Assembly: GCA_016195825.1 (NCBI GenBank)
Contig: JACPYV010000001.1
Coordinates: 1-51,231 of the forward strand
Reading direction: 5' to 3'
DNA from: Burkholderiales bacterium
GTDB lineage: Bacteria > Pseudomonadota > Gammaproteobacteria > Burkholderiales > Burkholderiaceae_C
DNA: 51,231 nt
In this document: one piece after another, positions 18,235-27,051 of the stretch
Position numbering within the stretch: the stretch's first letter is position 1
How the letters are laid out: each line of letters starts with the position of its first letter
Program-made: the position numbers and the translations under genes
The notes under the pieces: generated by a model
What the model was told of the DNA's origin: nothing
The model's input: the letters and a program-made list of their open reading frames with translations, nothing else
Databases searched by the model: none

Positions 18235-18343
18235 GCCTTCGAGCCAGGCCTTGAAACCGGACGGCCCGGCGTCAGATCAGCGGCGCAAACTGTTGTTGTG
18301 CCCGCGCGCGTCGCGCACGGGTGACGGCTTGAGGAGCGTAGCG

Positions 18344-19210
18344 ATGAAGTACCCCCGAATTCTGATGTTCTGCCTGGGCCTGCTGGCCTCGCTGTGGCTG
18401 GGCACGGCCCATGCCCTGCCCAATGTCGACGAGGTGCAGGCCGCCACTCAGCGTGGTGACTATTCCGGCGCCGAGAAGATGATGCGCGAGGTCGTCGCGG
18501 CCAAGCCTGACAGTGCCCGCGCCCACTATGTGCTGGCCGAGATCCTGGCTCACGAGCGCCAGTTCAGCGAGGCCAGCGAGCACGCGCGCCGCGCCCGCTC
18601 GCTGGACCCGGCCATCAAGTTCACCGACGCGGCCAGGTTCAGCGCCTTCGAGCAACTGCTGCAGCGCGAGCAGGCCGGCGCGTCCAAGGCACTCACGCCC
18701 GCAGCCGTCGCCCCGCCGCCGCCGCGCGCTGCGCCGGCAGAACCCTCGGGCAGCGGCGTGCCCGTCTGGCTGCTGGTGGTCGGCGTGGTCGTCTTCATTG
18801 GCCTGGCCGTGCGCTGGATGCAACGCCGCACGGCGGCACAAGCCCAGCCGGCCATGGCCGGCGGCTACGGCGCGGGCGGCGGCATGGGGGGCTATGGCGC
18901 AGGCTACGGTCCCGGCATGCCGCAGGCACCGTCGTCGGGTGGCCCTGGCATGCTGGGTGTCGGCCTGGGCGTGGCAGGCGGCGTCGCGGCCGGCATGCTG
19001 GCCGAGCGCCTGCTGCATGGCGGCCAGGACGAGCGCAGCATTCCGCGCGACCGTGACGCGGGCGGTGCGGGCGGCCTGATTCCCGGCAGCTTTGGCAGCG
19101 ACACCGACAGCGCCGCTAACGAACTGACCCGCCGCGACATCGACTTCGGTAGCGGCGACGGCTGGGACGGCGGCGGCGATGCCGGCGGTGGTGGCGGCGA
19201 CGACTGGTAA
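18344..19210 (+). CDS. TPR-containing membrane protein with Gly-rich tail
   Basis: 288 residues. Signal peptide to about residue 25 (GTAHA), one or two TPR-like helix pairs (residues 33-95), a Pro/Ala linker, a membrane segment near 140-160 (VPVWLLVVGVVVFIGLAVRW), then Gly/Tyr/Met-rich low-complexity sequence, a second hydrophobic patch and an acidic Gly-rich end finishing in GGGGGDDW. GAGGAG precedes the ATG at 18344; the longer frame upstream is the shadow of the GFA gene. Function unknown; TPRs suggest a scaffold at the envelope. Confidence 0.78.
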   Translation: MKYPRILMFCLGLLASLWLGTAHALPNVDEVQAATQRGDYSGAEKMMREVVAAKPDSARAHYVLAEILAHERQFSEASEHARRARSLDPAIKFTDAARFSAFEQLLQREQAGASKALTPAAVAPPPPRAAPAEPSGSGVPVWLLVVGVVVFIGLAVRWMQRRTAAQAQPAMAGGYGAGGGMGGYGAGYGPGMPQAPSSGGPGMLGVGLGVAGGVAAGMLAERLLHGGQDERSIPRDRDAGGAGGLIPGSFGSDTDSAANELTRRDIDFGSGDGWDGGGDAGGGGGDDW

Positions 19211-19254
19211 GCCCTGCCCTCGGGGGGCGGAGGGCGGGCCCGATAATCCGGCCC

Positions 19255-19905
19255 ATGACGCCAGCCGCCTTCACCGGCCAGATGCTCGCCTTCATCGCCC
19301 GCCTCATCACGGGCGCGCAAGGCCACTGGAAGGGCTGCCCGCCACAAGCCGAGCAGCGCATCTACATCGCCAACCACCAGAGTCACTTCGATCTCGTCCT
19401 GATCTGGGCCGCCTTCCCGCATGAGCTGCGCGCGCAGACCAGCGCGATCGCCGCGCGCGACTACTGGACCAAGTCCAGGTTCCGCACCTGGCTGACGACG
19501 GCGGTCTTCAACGCCATCTACGTCAGCCGCACCCGTGCCAGCCCTGACGAGGACCCGCTGGAGCCGTTGGTCGAGGCGCTCGCCAACGGCGACTCGCTGG
19601 TCATCTTTCCCGAAGGCACGCGCTCCAGCAAGGGCATGCCCGTGCCGTTCAAGTCCGGCATCTACCACCTGGCCGAGCAGTTCCCGCACGTGCCGCTGAT
19701 CCCGACTTGGATCGACAACGTTCAGCGCGTCATGCCCAAAGGCGAGGTCGTGCCGGTGCCCATCCTGTGCACCGTCACCTTCGGTGCGCCCATCCAACTG
19801 CGCGATGGCGAGAGCAAGGCCGACTTCCTGTGCCGCGCCCGCGAGGCCGTCATGGAGCAGCGGCCCAACCCCGAGTGGGTCGAGCGCGGCTCGGAGGCAG
19901 TCTGA
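19255..19905 (+). CDS. 1-acyl-sn-glycerol-3-phosphate acyltransferase (PlsC-like)
   Basis: 216 residues with the acyltransferase catalytic motif NHQSHFD (40-46) and substrate motif FPEGTRS (118-124). Such enzymes acylate lysophosphatidic acid to phosphatidic acid at the membrane. The stop overlaps the start of the CdsA-like gene by one base, so the pair would supply and then process phosphatidate. Because housekeeping plsC and cdsA normally lie elsewhere, this may be a paralogous pair. Confidence 0.88.
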   Translation: MTPAAFTGQMLAFIARLITGAQGHWKGCPPQAEQRIYIANHQSHFDLVLIWAAFPHELRAQTSAIAARDYWTKSRFRTWLTTAVFNAIYVSRTRASPDEDPLEPLVEALANGDSLVIFPEGTRSSKGMPVPFKSGIYHLAEQFPHVPLIPTWIDNVQRVMPKGEVVPVPILCTVTFGAPIQLRDGESKADFLCRAREAVMEQRPNPEWVERGSEAV

Positions 19906-20888
19906 TGCGTTGGCTCAAGGCTTTGACCACCAGCGAGCAGGTGGCGCTGCTGTTCGTCGTGTTGTTCGGCTTCCTGATGTTGCTGACGGTCGGCCTGTTC
20001 TTGAACTCGCTGCGCGAGCGTGAAGACGAGGACGCCCGGCGCGCCTCCGAGCTGACCTGGGCGCGTGTGCGCCGCGATCTGCGCGCTGCCTGGTTCGGCG
20101 GCTGCATGTTCTGGGTGGCCTGGATCTCGGGGCCGCTGGGCGCGACGCTGCTGTTCGCGCTGTTCTCCTTCCTGGCGCTGCGCGAGTTCATCACGCTGGT
20201 GCACACGCAGCGCAGCGACCACCGCTCGCTGATCGTGGCGTTCTTCGTGCTGCTGCCGGTGCAGTACATGGTCTGCGGCACGCGCTTCTTCGACCTGTTC
20301 ACCGTCTTCCTGCCCGTCTACGGCTTCCTGGCGCTGCCCATCGTCAGCGCGCTGGCCGACGACCCGCGCCACTACCTGGAACGCAACGCCAAGATCCAGT
20401 GGGGCGTGATGGTCTGCGTCTACGGCCTGTCGCACGCCCCGGCGCTGCTGCTGCTGGACTTCCCCGGCTACACGGGCCGTGGCGCCTTCTTGCTGTTCTT
20501 CCTCGTCATGGTCGTCGCGTCCTCGCAGATCGCGCAGGAGATCGCCACCCGCACGCTGCGCCGCCGACCCGTGGCGCGGCGCATCAGCCGCAGCTTCTCG
20601 ATGCGTGCCTGGTGGATAGGTACGCTGACCGGCTCGGTCGCCGGCCTGTTGCTGTACTGGATCACGCCCTTCAAGGCCGGCCAGGCGCTGGCGATGGCCT
20701 TCTTGACGGCCGGTGCGGCGGGTTTTGGCGGCCTGGTCATGAAGGCGCTGAAGAAGGACGCGGGCGTGCTGTACTGGGGCAACCGCAGCTCCATCACTGG
20801 TGCCGTGGGCCTGCTGGACCGTATCGCGGTGCTGTGCTTCGCGGCCCCGGTGTTCTTCCATTCGGCACGTTGGTATTTCGGGCGGTGA
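19905..20888 (+). CDS. CdsA-like phosphatidate cytidylyltransferase family protein
   Basis: 327 residues with about eight membrane segments. The C-terminus retains parts of the CdsA signature (LKKDAG, then GAVGLLDR) but the usual GHGG is replaced by a serine/threonine-rich stretch and the expected DRxD reads DRIA. This is the branch found next to PlsC genes, like E. coli YnbB. If active it would make CDP-diacylglycerol from phosphatidate and CTP. The start ATG overlaps the PlsC stop; ruvC begins 2 bp after its stop. Confidence 0.82.
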   Translation: MRWLKALTTSEQVALLFVVLFGFLMLLTVGLFLNSLREREDEDARRASELTWARVRRDLRAAWFGGCMFWVAWISGPLGATLLFALFSFLALREFITLVHTQRSDHRSLIVAFFVLLPVQYMVCGTRFFDLFTVFLPVYGFLALPIVSALADDPRHYLERNAKIQWGVMVCVYGLSHAPALLLLDFPGYTGRGAFLLFFLVMVVASSQIAQEIATRTLRRRPVARRISRSFSMRAWWIGTLTGSVAGLLLYWITPFKAGQALAMAFLTAGAAGFGGLVMKALKKDAGVLYWGNRSSITGAVGLLDRIAVLCFAAPVFFHSARWYFGR

Positions 20889-20889
20889 T

Positions 20890-21438
20890 GTGAGGATCCT
20901 CGGCATCGACCCTGGCTTGCAAACCACGGGCTTTGGCGTCATCGACGCCGATGGCCCGCGCCTGGCCTATGTCGCGAGCGGCACCATCAAGACCAGCGCG
21001 GTCGCCACCGGCGACTTGCCGGGGCGGTTGAAGATCCTGTTCGACGGCATCCGCGAAGTGGTCTCGCGCTACCAGCCGCAGTGCGCAGCGGTGGAGATCG
21101 TCTTTGTCAACGTGAACCCGCAGTCCACGCTGCTGCTGGGCCAGGCACGCGGCGCAGCGCTGACGGCGCTGGTCTCGGTGGACCTGCCGGTCGGCGAGTA
21201 CACGGCGCTGCAGATGAAGAAGGCCATCGTGGGCCACGGCCACGCGAAGAAGGAACAGATCCAGGCCATGGTGCAGCGCCTGCTGAGCCTGCCCGGTGTG
21301 CCGGGCAAGGACGCGGCCGATGCGCTGGGCATCGCCATCATGCATGCGCATGCGCGCGTCAGCTTCGATGCCATGGGCCGCAGCACGACGCTGCAGCGGC
21401 GCCAGCACGCGCAGTTCAAGGGCGGGCGCACGTACTGA
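20890..21438 (+). CDS. ruvC: Crossover junction endodeoxyribonuclease RuvC
   Basis: Holliday-junction resolvase acting with RuvAB in recombination. 182 residues; the four acidic metal ligands are visible: Asp7 in GIDPG, Glu69 in AVEIVFVN, Asp141 and Asp144 in KDAADALG. The start is the GTG at 20890, two bases after the CdsA-like stop (the ATG at 20888 is followed at once by a stop). ruvA and ruvB, usually next, are absent from the following 30 kb. Confidence 0.96.
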   Translation: MRILGIDPGLQTTGFGVIDADGPRLAYVASGTIKTSAVATGDLPGRLKILFDGIREVVSRYQPQCAAVEIVFVNVNPQSTLLLGQARGAALTALVSVDLPVGEYTALQMKKAIVGHGHAKKEQIQAMVQRLLSLPGVPGKDAADALGIAIMHAHARVSFDAMGRSTTLQRRQHAQFKGGRTY

Positions 21439-21759
21439 TTCGCGGCGGCTCGCTTCTCCGAGATCAGCCCGTCAGGCGTGTTTTCCGTGCAACGCGTCAT
21501 GGGCCTTCGACCCCTCGGATGCGGGGATGTGCGGTACCGGTGACGGCATCGGTGCGGTAGTAAAAAATCCCGTTTTCTTGAAGCGGGACAAGCCTTTGCG
21601 GCAATTTCGCAACGCGCCCCGACGAGTTCGATCAGTGAATACCCCGGGGTATGTTTTCCTACTCCGTAAAAAAAGGATCACTACGCTCCGCCGGCCCGCT
21701 GAGCCTAACGGTGTTTCACGGCGGTCAACCCAGCTTCAACCCCTTACCAGCGCCCCGCC
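21439..21759. other. 321-bp spacer with palindrome and AT-rich patches
   Basis: No gene is seen between ruvC and the PEP-CTERM gene. The spacer contains a TCCCG/CGGGA hairpin (about 21567-21587) next to an A run, a perfect 14-bp palindrome ATACCCCGGGGTAT (21639-21652) and a poly-A run (about 21668-21675). It is less GC-rich than the flanking genes and probably holds the promoter of the PEP-CTERM gene. Confidence 0.5.
21639..21652. promoter_or_regulatory. Perfect 14-bp palindrome upstream of PEP-CTERM gene
   Basis: ATACCCCGGGGTAT is a perfect palindrome about 107 bp before the ATG of the PEP-CTERM gene, in an AT-rich spacer. A regulator-binding site is plausible, but chance cannot be excluded from a single copy. 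Confidence 0.3.
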
Positions 21760-22470
21760 ATGAAAATCCGTCTCCTTGCCCTCGCCGTCCTGGCTGTTGC
21801 CAGCGCCCAAGCCCATGCTGACACCGTCGCACTGTGGGACTACAGCACGACGCCCACCACGACCAAGCAAACGCAAAGCGCTAATGGGGCCTCGTTTGCC
21901 ACCGTGGGTGGCGTTACGACGAGCTTCGTCGGTGGTGTGAGCAACCAAGCCCTCAACACGTCGACCTACGGCGCGCCAACCACAACGCCCAGCGGTACCC
22001 GTGGCGTGCAGTTCAACGTTGACACGTCGGGCTACATGGACATCGTGCTGACCTTTGCGCAGCGCGACAGCGCCACGGCCTCGGCTTGGACGACGCTGCA
22101 GTACACGGTTGACGGCAGCCTGTGGAGCACTGCCAAGAACTTCCAGATGCCCAACGGCGGTTCTAACCCGAGTTTTGTTACCGGCTTGACCTACGACTTC
22201 AGCAGCATTTCTGCCGTCGACAACAACCCGCTGTTTGGCATCCGTCTGCTGGCCATCTTCGCTCCCGGCACCAGCGGCTACGTGGCTGCGAATGCCAGCA
22301 CTGGCTCCCAGTTCGGCTCGGCCGGCACCATCCGCTACGACAACGTGCTGTTCAGCGGCACTGCGCTCCCCGACGTGCCTGCCCCGATCCCTGAGCCCCA
22401 CGCTTACGCGCTGATGCTTGCCGGACTGACCGCTGTCGGCCTGCTGGCCCGTCGCCGCCGCGCGAACTGA
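21760..22470 (+). CDS. PEP-CTERM sorting domain protein
   Basis: 236 residues: signal peptide (to about AHA, residue 20), a Ser/Thr-rich beta domain, and the exosortase sorting signal at the end: IPEPHAYALMLAGL, a hydrophobic helix and a final ARRRRAN. Such proteins are processed by exosortase (EpsH/XrtA systems) and linked to extracellular polysaccharide or surface structures. No exosortase gene lies in the window, so processing must be supplied elsewhere. Product function unknown. Confidence 0.9.
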   Translation: MKIRLLALAVLAVASAQAHADTVALWDYSTTPTTTKQTQSANGASFATVGGVTTSFVGGVSNQALNTSTYGAPTTTPSGTRGVQFNVDTSGYMDIVLTFAQRDSATASAWTTLQYTVDGSLWSTAKNFQMPNGGSNPSFVTGLTYDFSSISAVDNNPLFGIRLLAIFAPGTSGYVAANASTGSQFGSAGTIRYDNVLFSGTALPDVPAPIPEPHAYALMLAGLTAVGLLARRRRAN

Positions 22471-22531
22471 TCGCTGGTCGCTCGCCCTCTGCCCCATCTA
22501 GCTCAAGACCACTCTCCTCGAGGACGTCGTT

Positions 22532-24961
22532 GTGAACGCTCATCAATTCCCCCTGCGCCCGCTGGCCGCGTGCATGCTGCCCCTGCTGCTGGCTGCTTGC
22601 GGCGGTGCAAATCCACCCGCAACGGTTACCGCTGCTGCCGCGGACACCATGTCCCAAGCCGCTGCCGTGCACCCTAGCGTGAAGTACCCGGACCACCATG
22701 AGTTCGAGACCGAGCTGCAGGTGCCGTTCGTCAGCGAATTGGCGAGCGGTGCACGCCGATTCAGCGTCGTGATGAACTATTTGGGCGCTCCTGAGGGCGA
22801 GCAGTTCGCTTACACGCTCGAGCTGGTGGCGCCGGATGGCAAGACCGTGCAGAGCTACGCCGGCATTGAACGCTTCAAGGGCAAGCCCTTGACGCTGAAC
22901 TTCGACTGGGCCGGCCGCACAAGCAAGGCCGCCTTGGCGGACGGCGTCTACGAAGCACGCCTGACGGCATTTGCGGTAGACGCTGGCGTCGCCGCTGAGG
23001 GCGACAGCGACGCTGCCCGCGTGCAGTCGTTGATGGCGACCGACGATCACGGCCATGCGCCGCACGTCGAGTCCTTCAAGTTCGTCATGGGTGCGGCGCC
23101 AGCTGTCAAGATGCCGGCCTATCGCGCCATGGCACTTGGCTCCCAGCTGAGCGGTGGTGAAGTGCCGCGTGCCAAGGCCATGTCGGCCTCGGCCATCGCC
23201 AGTTGGCCCTACACCGTCTATTACGGCTCCTTGCACGGGCAGACCAACGACTCCGATGGCGGCGGTGACCTCGCCACCTGCAATGAGTCGCAGCCCGCAC
23301 AGACTGGCAAGTACGGCCCAGACACCGCCTTCCCGTACGCCAAGGGGCGAGGCCTGGACTTCTTCGGCAACACCGACCACAACCATTACTTCGATGGCAG
23401 CTCGGGTCTGGGTACCATCCCCGCAGCTACCGCGAAGAACCGCTACACCGCAGGTCTGGCGACCGCCGCCAGCTACACCGCAGCCAACCCTGGCTTCCTG
23501 GCCATGTACGGCATGGAGTGGGGTGTCATCAGCGGCGGTGGGCACTTGAATATCTTCAACAGCGACGAGCTCTACTCCTGGGAGTACGACCCCAGCAACC
23601 AGCTCTACGGCCACCGCTTTGTGGCCAAGAACGATTACGCAACGCTGTACTCGGTGATGCGCGCGGCCGGCCAGGTGGGCCAGTTCAACCACCCCGACGC
23701 CTCTGGTCAGTTCATCGTCAACGGCACCGACTTCGGCTACACCGCCGACGGCGACGAGGTCATGGTGCTCGCTGAGGTTTCCAACACCAGTGCCTTCTCC
23801 AACAAGGACGATGAGACTCAGCAGCCGGGTTCGGGCTACGAGAATGCCTTCAAGAAGATCCTTGAACGCGGCTTCCACGTGGCTCCCGCGACCAACCAGG
23901 ACAACCACTGCGCGAACTGGGGTGCTTCGTATACCAATCGCACAGCGATCCTCGTCCCCACCGGCACACCGCTGACCAAGGACAGCTTTGTCGAGGCCTT
24001 GCGTGCTAGACGGGTGTTTGCCACGCACGACAAGAACTCGCAGCTTGTCTTCAGCGCCAACGGCGCCATCATGGGCTCGCGTATCAACAGCCAAGGTGCG
24101 CTGAACCTGAACGTTGGCTTCGCAAACACGGCAGGCAAGACGGTGTCTCTGGTCGAGATCTGGGAAGGTGTTCCGGGCCGCAACGGCGCCATGACCGTCC
24201 TCACCAACAGCGCAACCTATGGCTTCACGCCTGCTGACGGCTTGCACGTCTACTACGCCAAGGTTACGCAGAGCGATGGCAAGATCCTGTGGTCCGCACC
24301 CATCTGGGTGAACCAGGGTGCCGCCAACAACGGCGATACGACGCCTCCTACGGTCAGCGTCAGCGAGACCGGCAACAGCGGCAACATCACGCTGTCGGCC
24401 ACGGCGAGCGACAACGTCGGTGTCACCAAGGTGGAGTTCTGGGTGGACGGCGCGCTCAAGGGTACCGACACGACGGCGCCCTACAGCATGACGCTGGACT
24501 CGCGCACGCTGCCCAATGGCTCGCACAGCGTCGTGGCTAAGGCCTTCGATGCGGGTGCCAACAGCGCCTCGTCAACGCCAGTGACTTTCAGCATCGCCAA
24601 TGTCAATGCTGGCGCGAGCGAGACTGAGTCCAACAACACCATTGCTACTGCCAATGCTGTGGGTACCGCGACAACCGTCACCGGCTTTATCAGCAGCACC
24701 AGCGACAAGGACTACTTCAGGATTGACCTCCCGGCCAACAAGAAGATCCGCGTCGACATGACCGGCCCGAGCGGCGTGGACTACGACCTTTACCTCGTCA
24801 CATCCGCAGGTGCAGGTCTGGCCTCGTCGGAAGGGACGACGGCCTCCGAGTCGCTCACCTACACCAACGGCGCCAGCGCTCGCACGGTGTACATCAAGGT
24901 GCAAAGCTACAGCGGTTTCAGCACGACATCAGGCTACACGCTGACGATCAGCTACCCCTGA
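22532..24961 (+). CDS. Multidomain PHP-type (CehA/McbA-like) lipoprotein with Ig-like and PPC domains
   Basis: 809 residues. Lipoprotein signal with Cys23 after LLLAA; a beta region with a predicted extracellular role; then a PHP-type metallohydrolase core (about 225-500) with candidate metal ligands His235 (GSLHGQTND), Asp282/His283/His285 (NTDHNHYFD), Glu329, His387 (FNHPD) and His459 (NQDNH). Residues about 600-700 form an Ig-like domain (TPPTVSVSE...) and about 705-805 a bacterial pre-peptidase C-terminal domain (DKDYFRIDLP, DYDLYL). Start is GTG at 22532 after GAGGACG. Probably surface-exposed; a phosphoester or carbohydrate-related substrate is a guess. Confidence 0.82.
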   Translation: MNAHQFPLRPLAACMLPLLLAACGGANPPATVTAAAADTMSQAAAVHPSVKYPDHHEFETELQVPFVSELASGARRFSVVMNYLGAPEGEQFAYTLELVAPDGKTVQSYAGIERFKGKPLTLNFDWAGRTSKAALADGVYEARLTAFAVDAGVAAEGDSDAARVQSLMATDDHGHAPHVESFKFVMGAAPAVKMPAYRAMALGSQLSGGEVPRAKAMSASAIASWPYTVYYGSLHGQTNDSDGGGDLATCNESQPAQTGKYGPDTAFPYAKGRGLDFFGNTDHNHYFDGSSGLGTIPAATAKNRYTAGLATAASYTAANPGFLAMYGMEWGVISGGGHLNIFNSDELYSWEYDPSNQLYGHRFVAKNDYATLYSVMRAAGQVGQFNHPDASGQFIVNGTDFGYTADGDEVMVLAEVSNTSAFSNKDDETQQPGSGYENAFKKILERGFHVAPATNQDNHCANWGASYTNRTAILVPTGTPLTKDSFVEALRARRVFATHDKNSQLVFSANGAIMGSRINSQGALNLNVGFANTAGKTVSLVEIWEGVPGRNGAMTVLTNSATYGFTPADGLHVYYAKVTQSDGKILWSAPIWVNQGAANNGDTTPPTVSVSETGNSGNITLSATASDNVGVTKVEFWVDGALKGTDTTAPYSMTLDSRTLPNGSHSVVAKAFDAGANSASSTPVTFSIANVNAGASETESNNTIATANAVGTATTVTGFISSTSDKDYFRIDLPANKKIRVDMTGPSGVDYDLYLVTSAGAGLASSEGTTASESLTYTNGASARTVYIKVQSYSGFSTTSGYTLTISYP

Positions 24962-25009
24962 GTCCGAGTGGAGCCGATCCGCGGCTTAACAGAGCCGTGA
25001 TATCAAGCG

Positions 25010-25037
25010 CAGGGGCCTTCGGGCCCCTGATTTTCTT
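25010..25037 (+). terminator. Intrinsic terminator after PHP lipoprotein
   Basis: An 8-bp stem, CAGGGGCC (25010-25017) with GGCCCCTG (25022-25029) closed by a stable TTCG loop, then ATTTTCTT. It is 49 bp after the stop codon. Confidence 0.88.
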
Positions 25038-25127
25038 GGATATCGTTCGTCGACTGCCCGCCTTTCTGCTCGTAGCAGCAGGTGCAGACCCGGGGCGAAG
25101 CATCGTCCTCGGGCATCATCCCGGCCC

Positions 25128-26528
25128 ATGTCGCCTGCACTGCTTTTGCTCGGGGTTGTCAGTTATTTCGCCCTGCTGTTGGTGCTGGCGAGGTGCGTTG
25201 CGCGTGGTTCTGGCGCTGAGGGCTTCTATGTGGGGGGCAGGGAAAGCCCCTGGCCGGTCGTCGCCTTCGGAATGATCGGGACATCTCTCTCGGGCGTCAC
25301 TTTCATCAGCGTGCCGGGTGCGGTGGGCGCCGGCGGCTTCGGCTACCTGCAGGTCACGCTGGGCTATGTGGTCGGCTACGTCGTCATCGCTTTCGTGCTG
25401 CTGCCGGCCTACCACCGGCTGAGCGTCGCATCGGTCTACGAACTGCTCGGCGCCCGGCTCGTGCCGGCGGCGCAGCGGCTGGGCTCCGCCTACTTCGTGT
25501 TGAGCCGCACGCTGGGCGCCACCGCACGGCTCTACCTCGTCGTGCAGGTGCTGCACACGCTGATCCTGGCGCCGCTGGGCGTGCCCTTCGCGCTGGGTGC
25601 GGCGGTGGTGCTGGCGATGATCCTGCTCTACACGGTGGAGGGCGGGGTGAAGGCCCTGGTGTGGACCGACACGCTGCAAACCGCCGGCATGCTGACCGGC
25701 CTGGTCGTCTGCACCGCGCTGCTGTGGCAGCCTGGCGCGCTGGCACAACTGGACGCAGCGGGCCTGTCGCGCGTCTGGGTGACCGATCCGCTGAGCCGCG
25801 ACTTCTCGGCCAAGGCGCTGCTGGCCGGCATGTTCATCACCATCGCGATGACCGGGCTGGACCAGGAAATGATGCAGAAGAGCCTGTCGGTGGCCAGGCT
25901 GCGCGATGCGCAGAAGAACCTGCTGCTGCTGGGTGGCCTGCTGGTGGCGGTCATCGGCGCCTTCCTGCTGCTCGGCGGGCTGCTGACGCTGTTCGCCCGC
26001 GACCACGGCCTCGCGGTCGGCGGCGACGCGCTCTTCCCGACGGTCGTCATGCAGCACCTGCCGGCGTGGGTGCAGGCGGTGTTTGTGCTGGCGCTGGTGT
26101 CGGCGCTGCTGCCCAGCGCGGACGGCGCGCTGACGGCGCTGACGGCCAGCACCTGCCTGGACCTGCTGCGCATCCCGCGCGAGGACCAGCGCACGCGGCG
26201 GCGCGTGCACCTGGGTTTTGCGGTGCTGTTCCTGGTGCTGGTGCTGGGCTTCAAGGCCCTGGACAGCGCCAGCATGATCTACCTGATCCTGAAACTGGCG
26301 GGCTACACGTATGGGCCGTTGCTGGGGATGTTCGCGTTTGCGATGTTCACGCCGCGGGTGATGCCGGGACGTGCGTTGGTCGCCGTCTGTCTGATCGCGC
26401 CCATGCTGTGCGCGGTGCTGGACTTCGGGCAGCCGTGGGGTGGGTATCAGATCGGGTTGGAACTGCTGCTGCTCAACGGGCTGCTGACGTGGGCGGGTTT
26501 GTGGATGGTGGGGAAGGGCGGCGGCTGA
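25128..26528 (+). CDS. Sodium:solute symporter (SSS family)
   Basis: 466 residues with about thirteen membrane helices, the SSS length. The early FYVGGRESPWP motif and the GMIGTSLSGVTFISVPG segment (TM2) are characteristic; the later LPSADGALTALTAS segment matches the sodium-site region of TM8/9. Imports an organic solute with Na+ across the inner membrane; the substrate (sugar, amino acid, carboxylate) cannot be assigned. It stands alone on the plus strand, between a terminator and a 245-bp spacer. Confidence 0.9.
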   Translation: MSPALLLLGVVSYFALLLVLARCVARGSGAEGFYVGGRESPWPVVAFGMIGTSLSGVTFISVPGAVGAGGFGYLQVTLGYVVGYVVIAFVLLPAYHRLSVASVYELLGARLVPAAQRLGSAYFVLSRTLGATARLYLVVQVLHTLILAPLGVPFALGAAVVLAMILLYTVEGGVKALVWTDTLQTAGMLTGLVVCTALLWQPGALAQLDAAGLSRVWVTDPLSRDFSAKALLAGMFITIAMTGLDQEMMQKSLSVARLRDAQKNLLLLGGLLVAVIGAFLLLGGLLTLFARDHGLAVGGDALFPTVVMQHLPAWVQAVFVLALVSALLPSADGALTALTASTCLDLLRIPREDQRTRRRVHLGFAVLFLVLVLGFKALDSASMIYLILKLAGYTYGPLLGMFAFAMFTPRVMPGRALVAVCLIAPMLCAVLDFGQPWGGYQIGLELLLLNGLLTWAGLWMVGKGGG

Positions 26529-26773
26529 AGGTCTGGACAACGCTGCCGGGTCATTCAACGATGGGCGCCGTGCCTCGACGAGTTTGTAGCGGCTGCCGTT
26601 TTAGCCGGTGCCTTGTTGGCATAGTCCTTGACCAACAGAGACTTGCCTAAAGGTGCGCCGAGAATGGTGGCAGTGGGCTCCCTAGAACACGTCCGGCCAT
26701 GCAAGAGACAGTTGCCGAGAGGGCTTGCCCCGCCAAGCCGAGCCAAGCCTTTCATCTCAAACGTTGAGCTGCC

Positions 26774-27001
26774 ATGCCCGCGCTGAATCCTCAAAAACTC
26801 GAAGACACCGTACTGGCTCTGCTCGGGGCTTTCGAGTTCGATGGCGGCAGGGCCTGGAAGCGCTACGACTTTGATGTCATGGAGGCTTTGGCGGAGAAGG
26901 GCTGGATTCATGATCCCCGCGGGCGAGCCGAGTCGGTGCAACTGACGCCTGAGGGGCTTGCCCGGGCTCGGGCACTGGCCCAGGTGCTGTTCGGCGACTG
27001 A
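26774..27001 (+). CDS. DUF6429 family small protein
   Basis: 75 residues. The pattern LEDTVLALL, FDGGRAWKRYDFDVMEAL, EKGWIHDP and QLTPEGLARA is that of the small DUF6429 family, whose function is unknown; the C-terminal half resembles a winged-helix fragment. It follows a 245-bp spacer that is less GC-rich than its surroundings and has no other clear gene, so it may be a recent arrival. The ribosome site is weak (GAG 5 nt from the ATG). Confidence 0.75.
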   Translation: MPALNPQKLEDTVLALLGAFEFDGGRAWKRYDFDVMEALAEKGWIHDPRGRAESVQLTPEGLARARALAQVLFGD

Positions 27002-27051
27002 GGCGCTGCAGCCCAGGCGCTGCTTCGCGGGCCGGCGACACTCTGCCGCGC

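Noticed and set aside
21585-21599. Sigma-54-like GG-N10-GC site before the PEP-CTERM gene
   Set aside because: Only the GG and TTGC positions fit; the conserved CACG part is absent, so chance is likely.
22352-24526. A 724-codon minus-strand frame opposite the PHP lipoprotein
   Set aside because: Composition is typical of a reverse-complement shadow; the plus-strand gene has signal, ligands and two recognisable domains.
26555-26756. Minus-strand 66-residue frame before the DUF6429 gene
   Set aside because: No ribosome site and no recognisable family; kept only as part of the spacer description.
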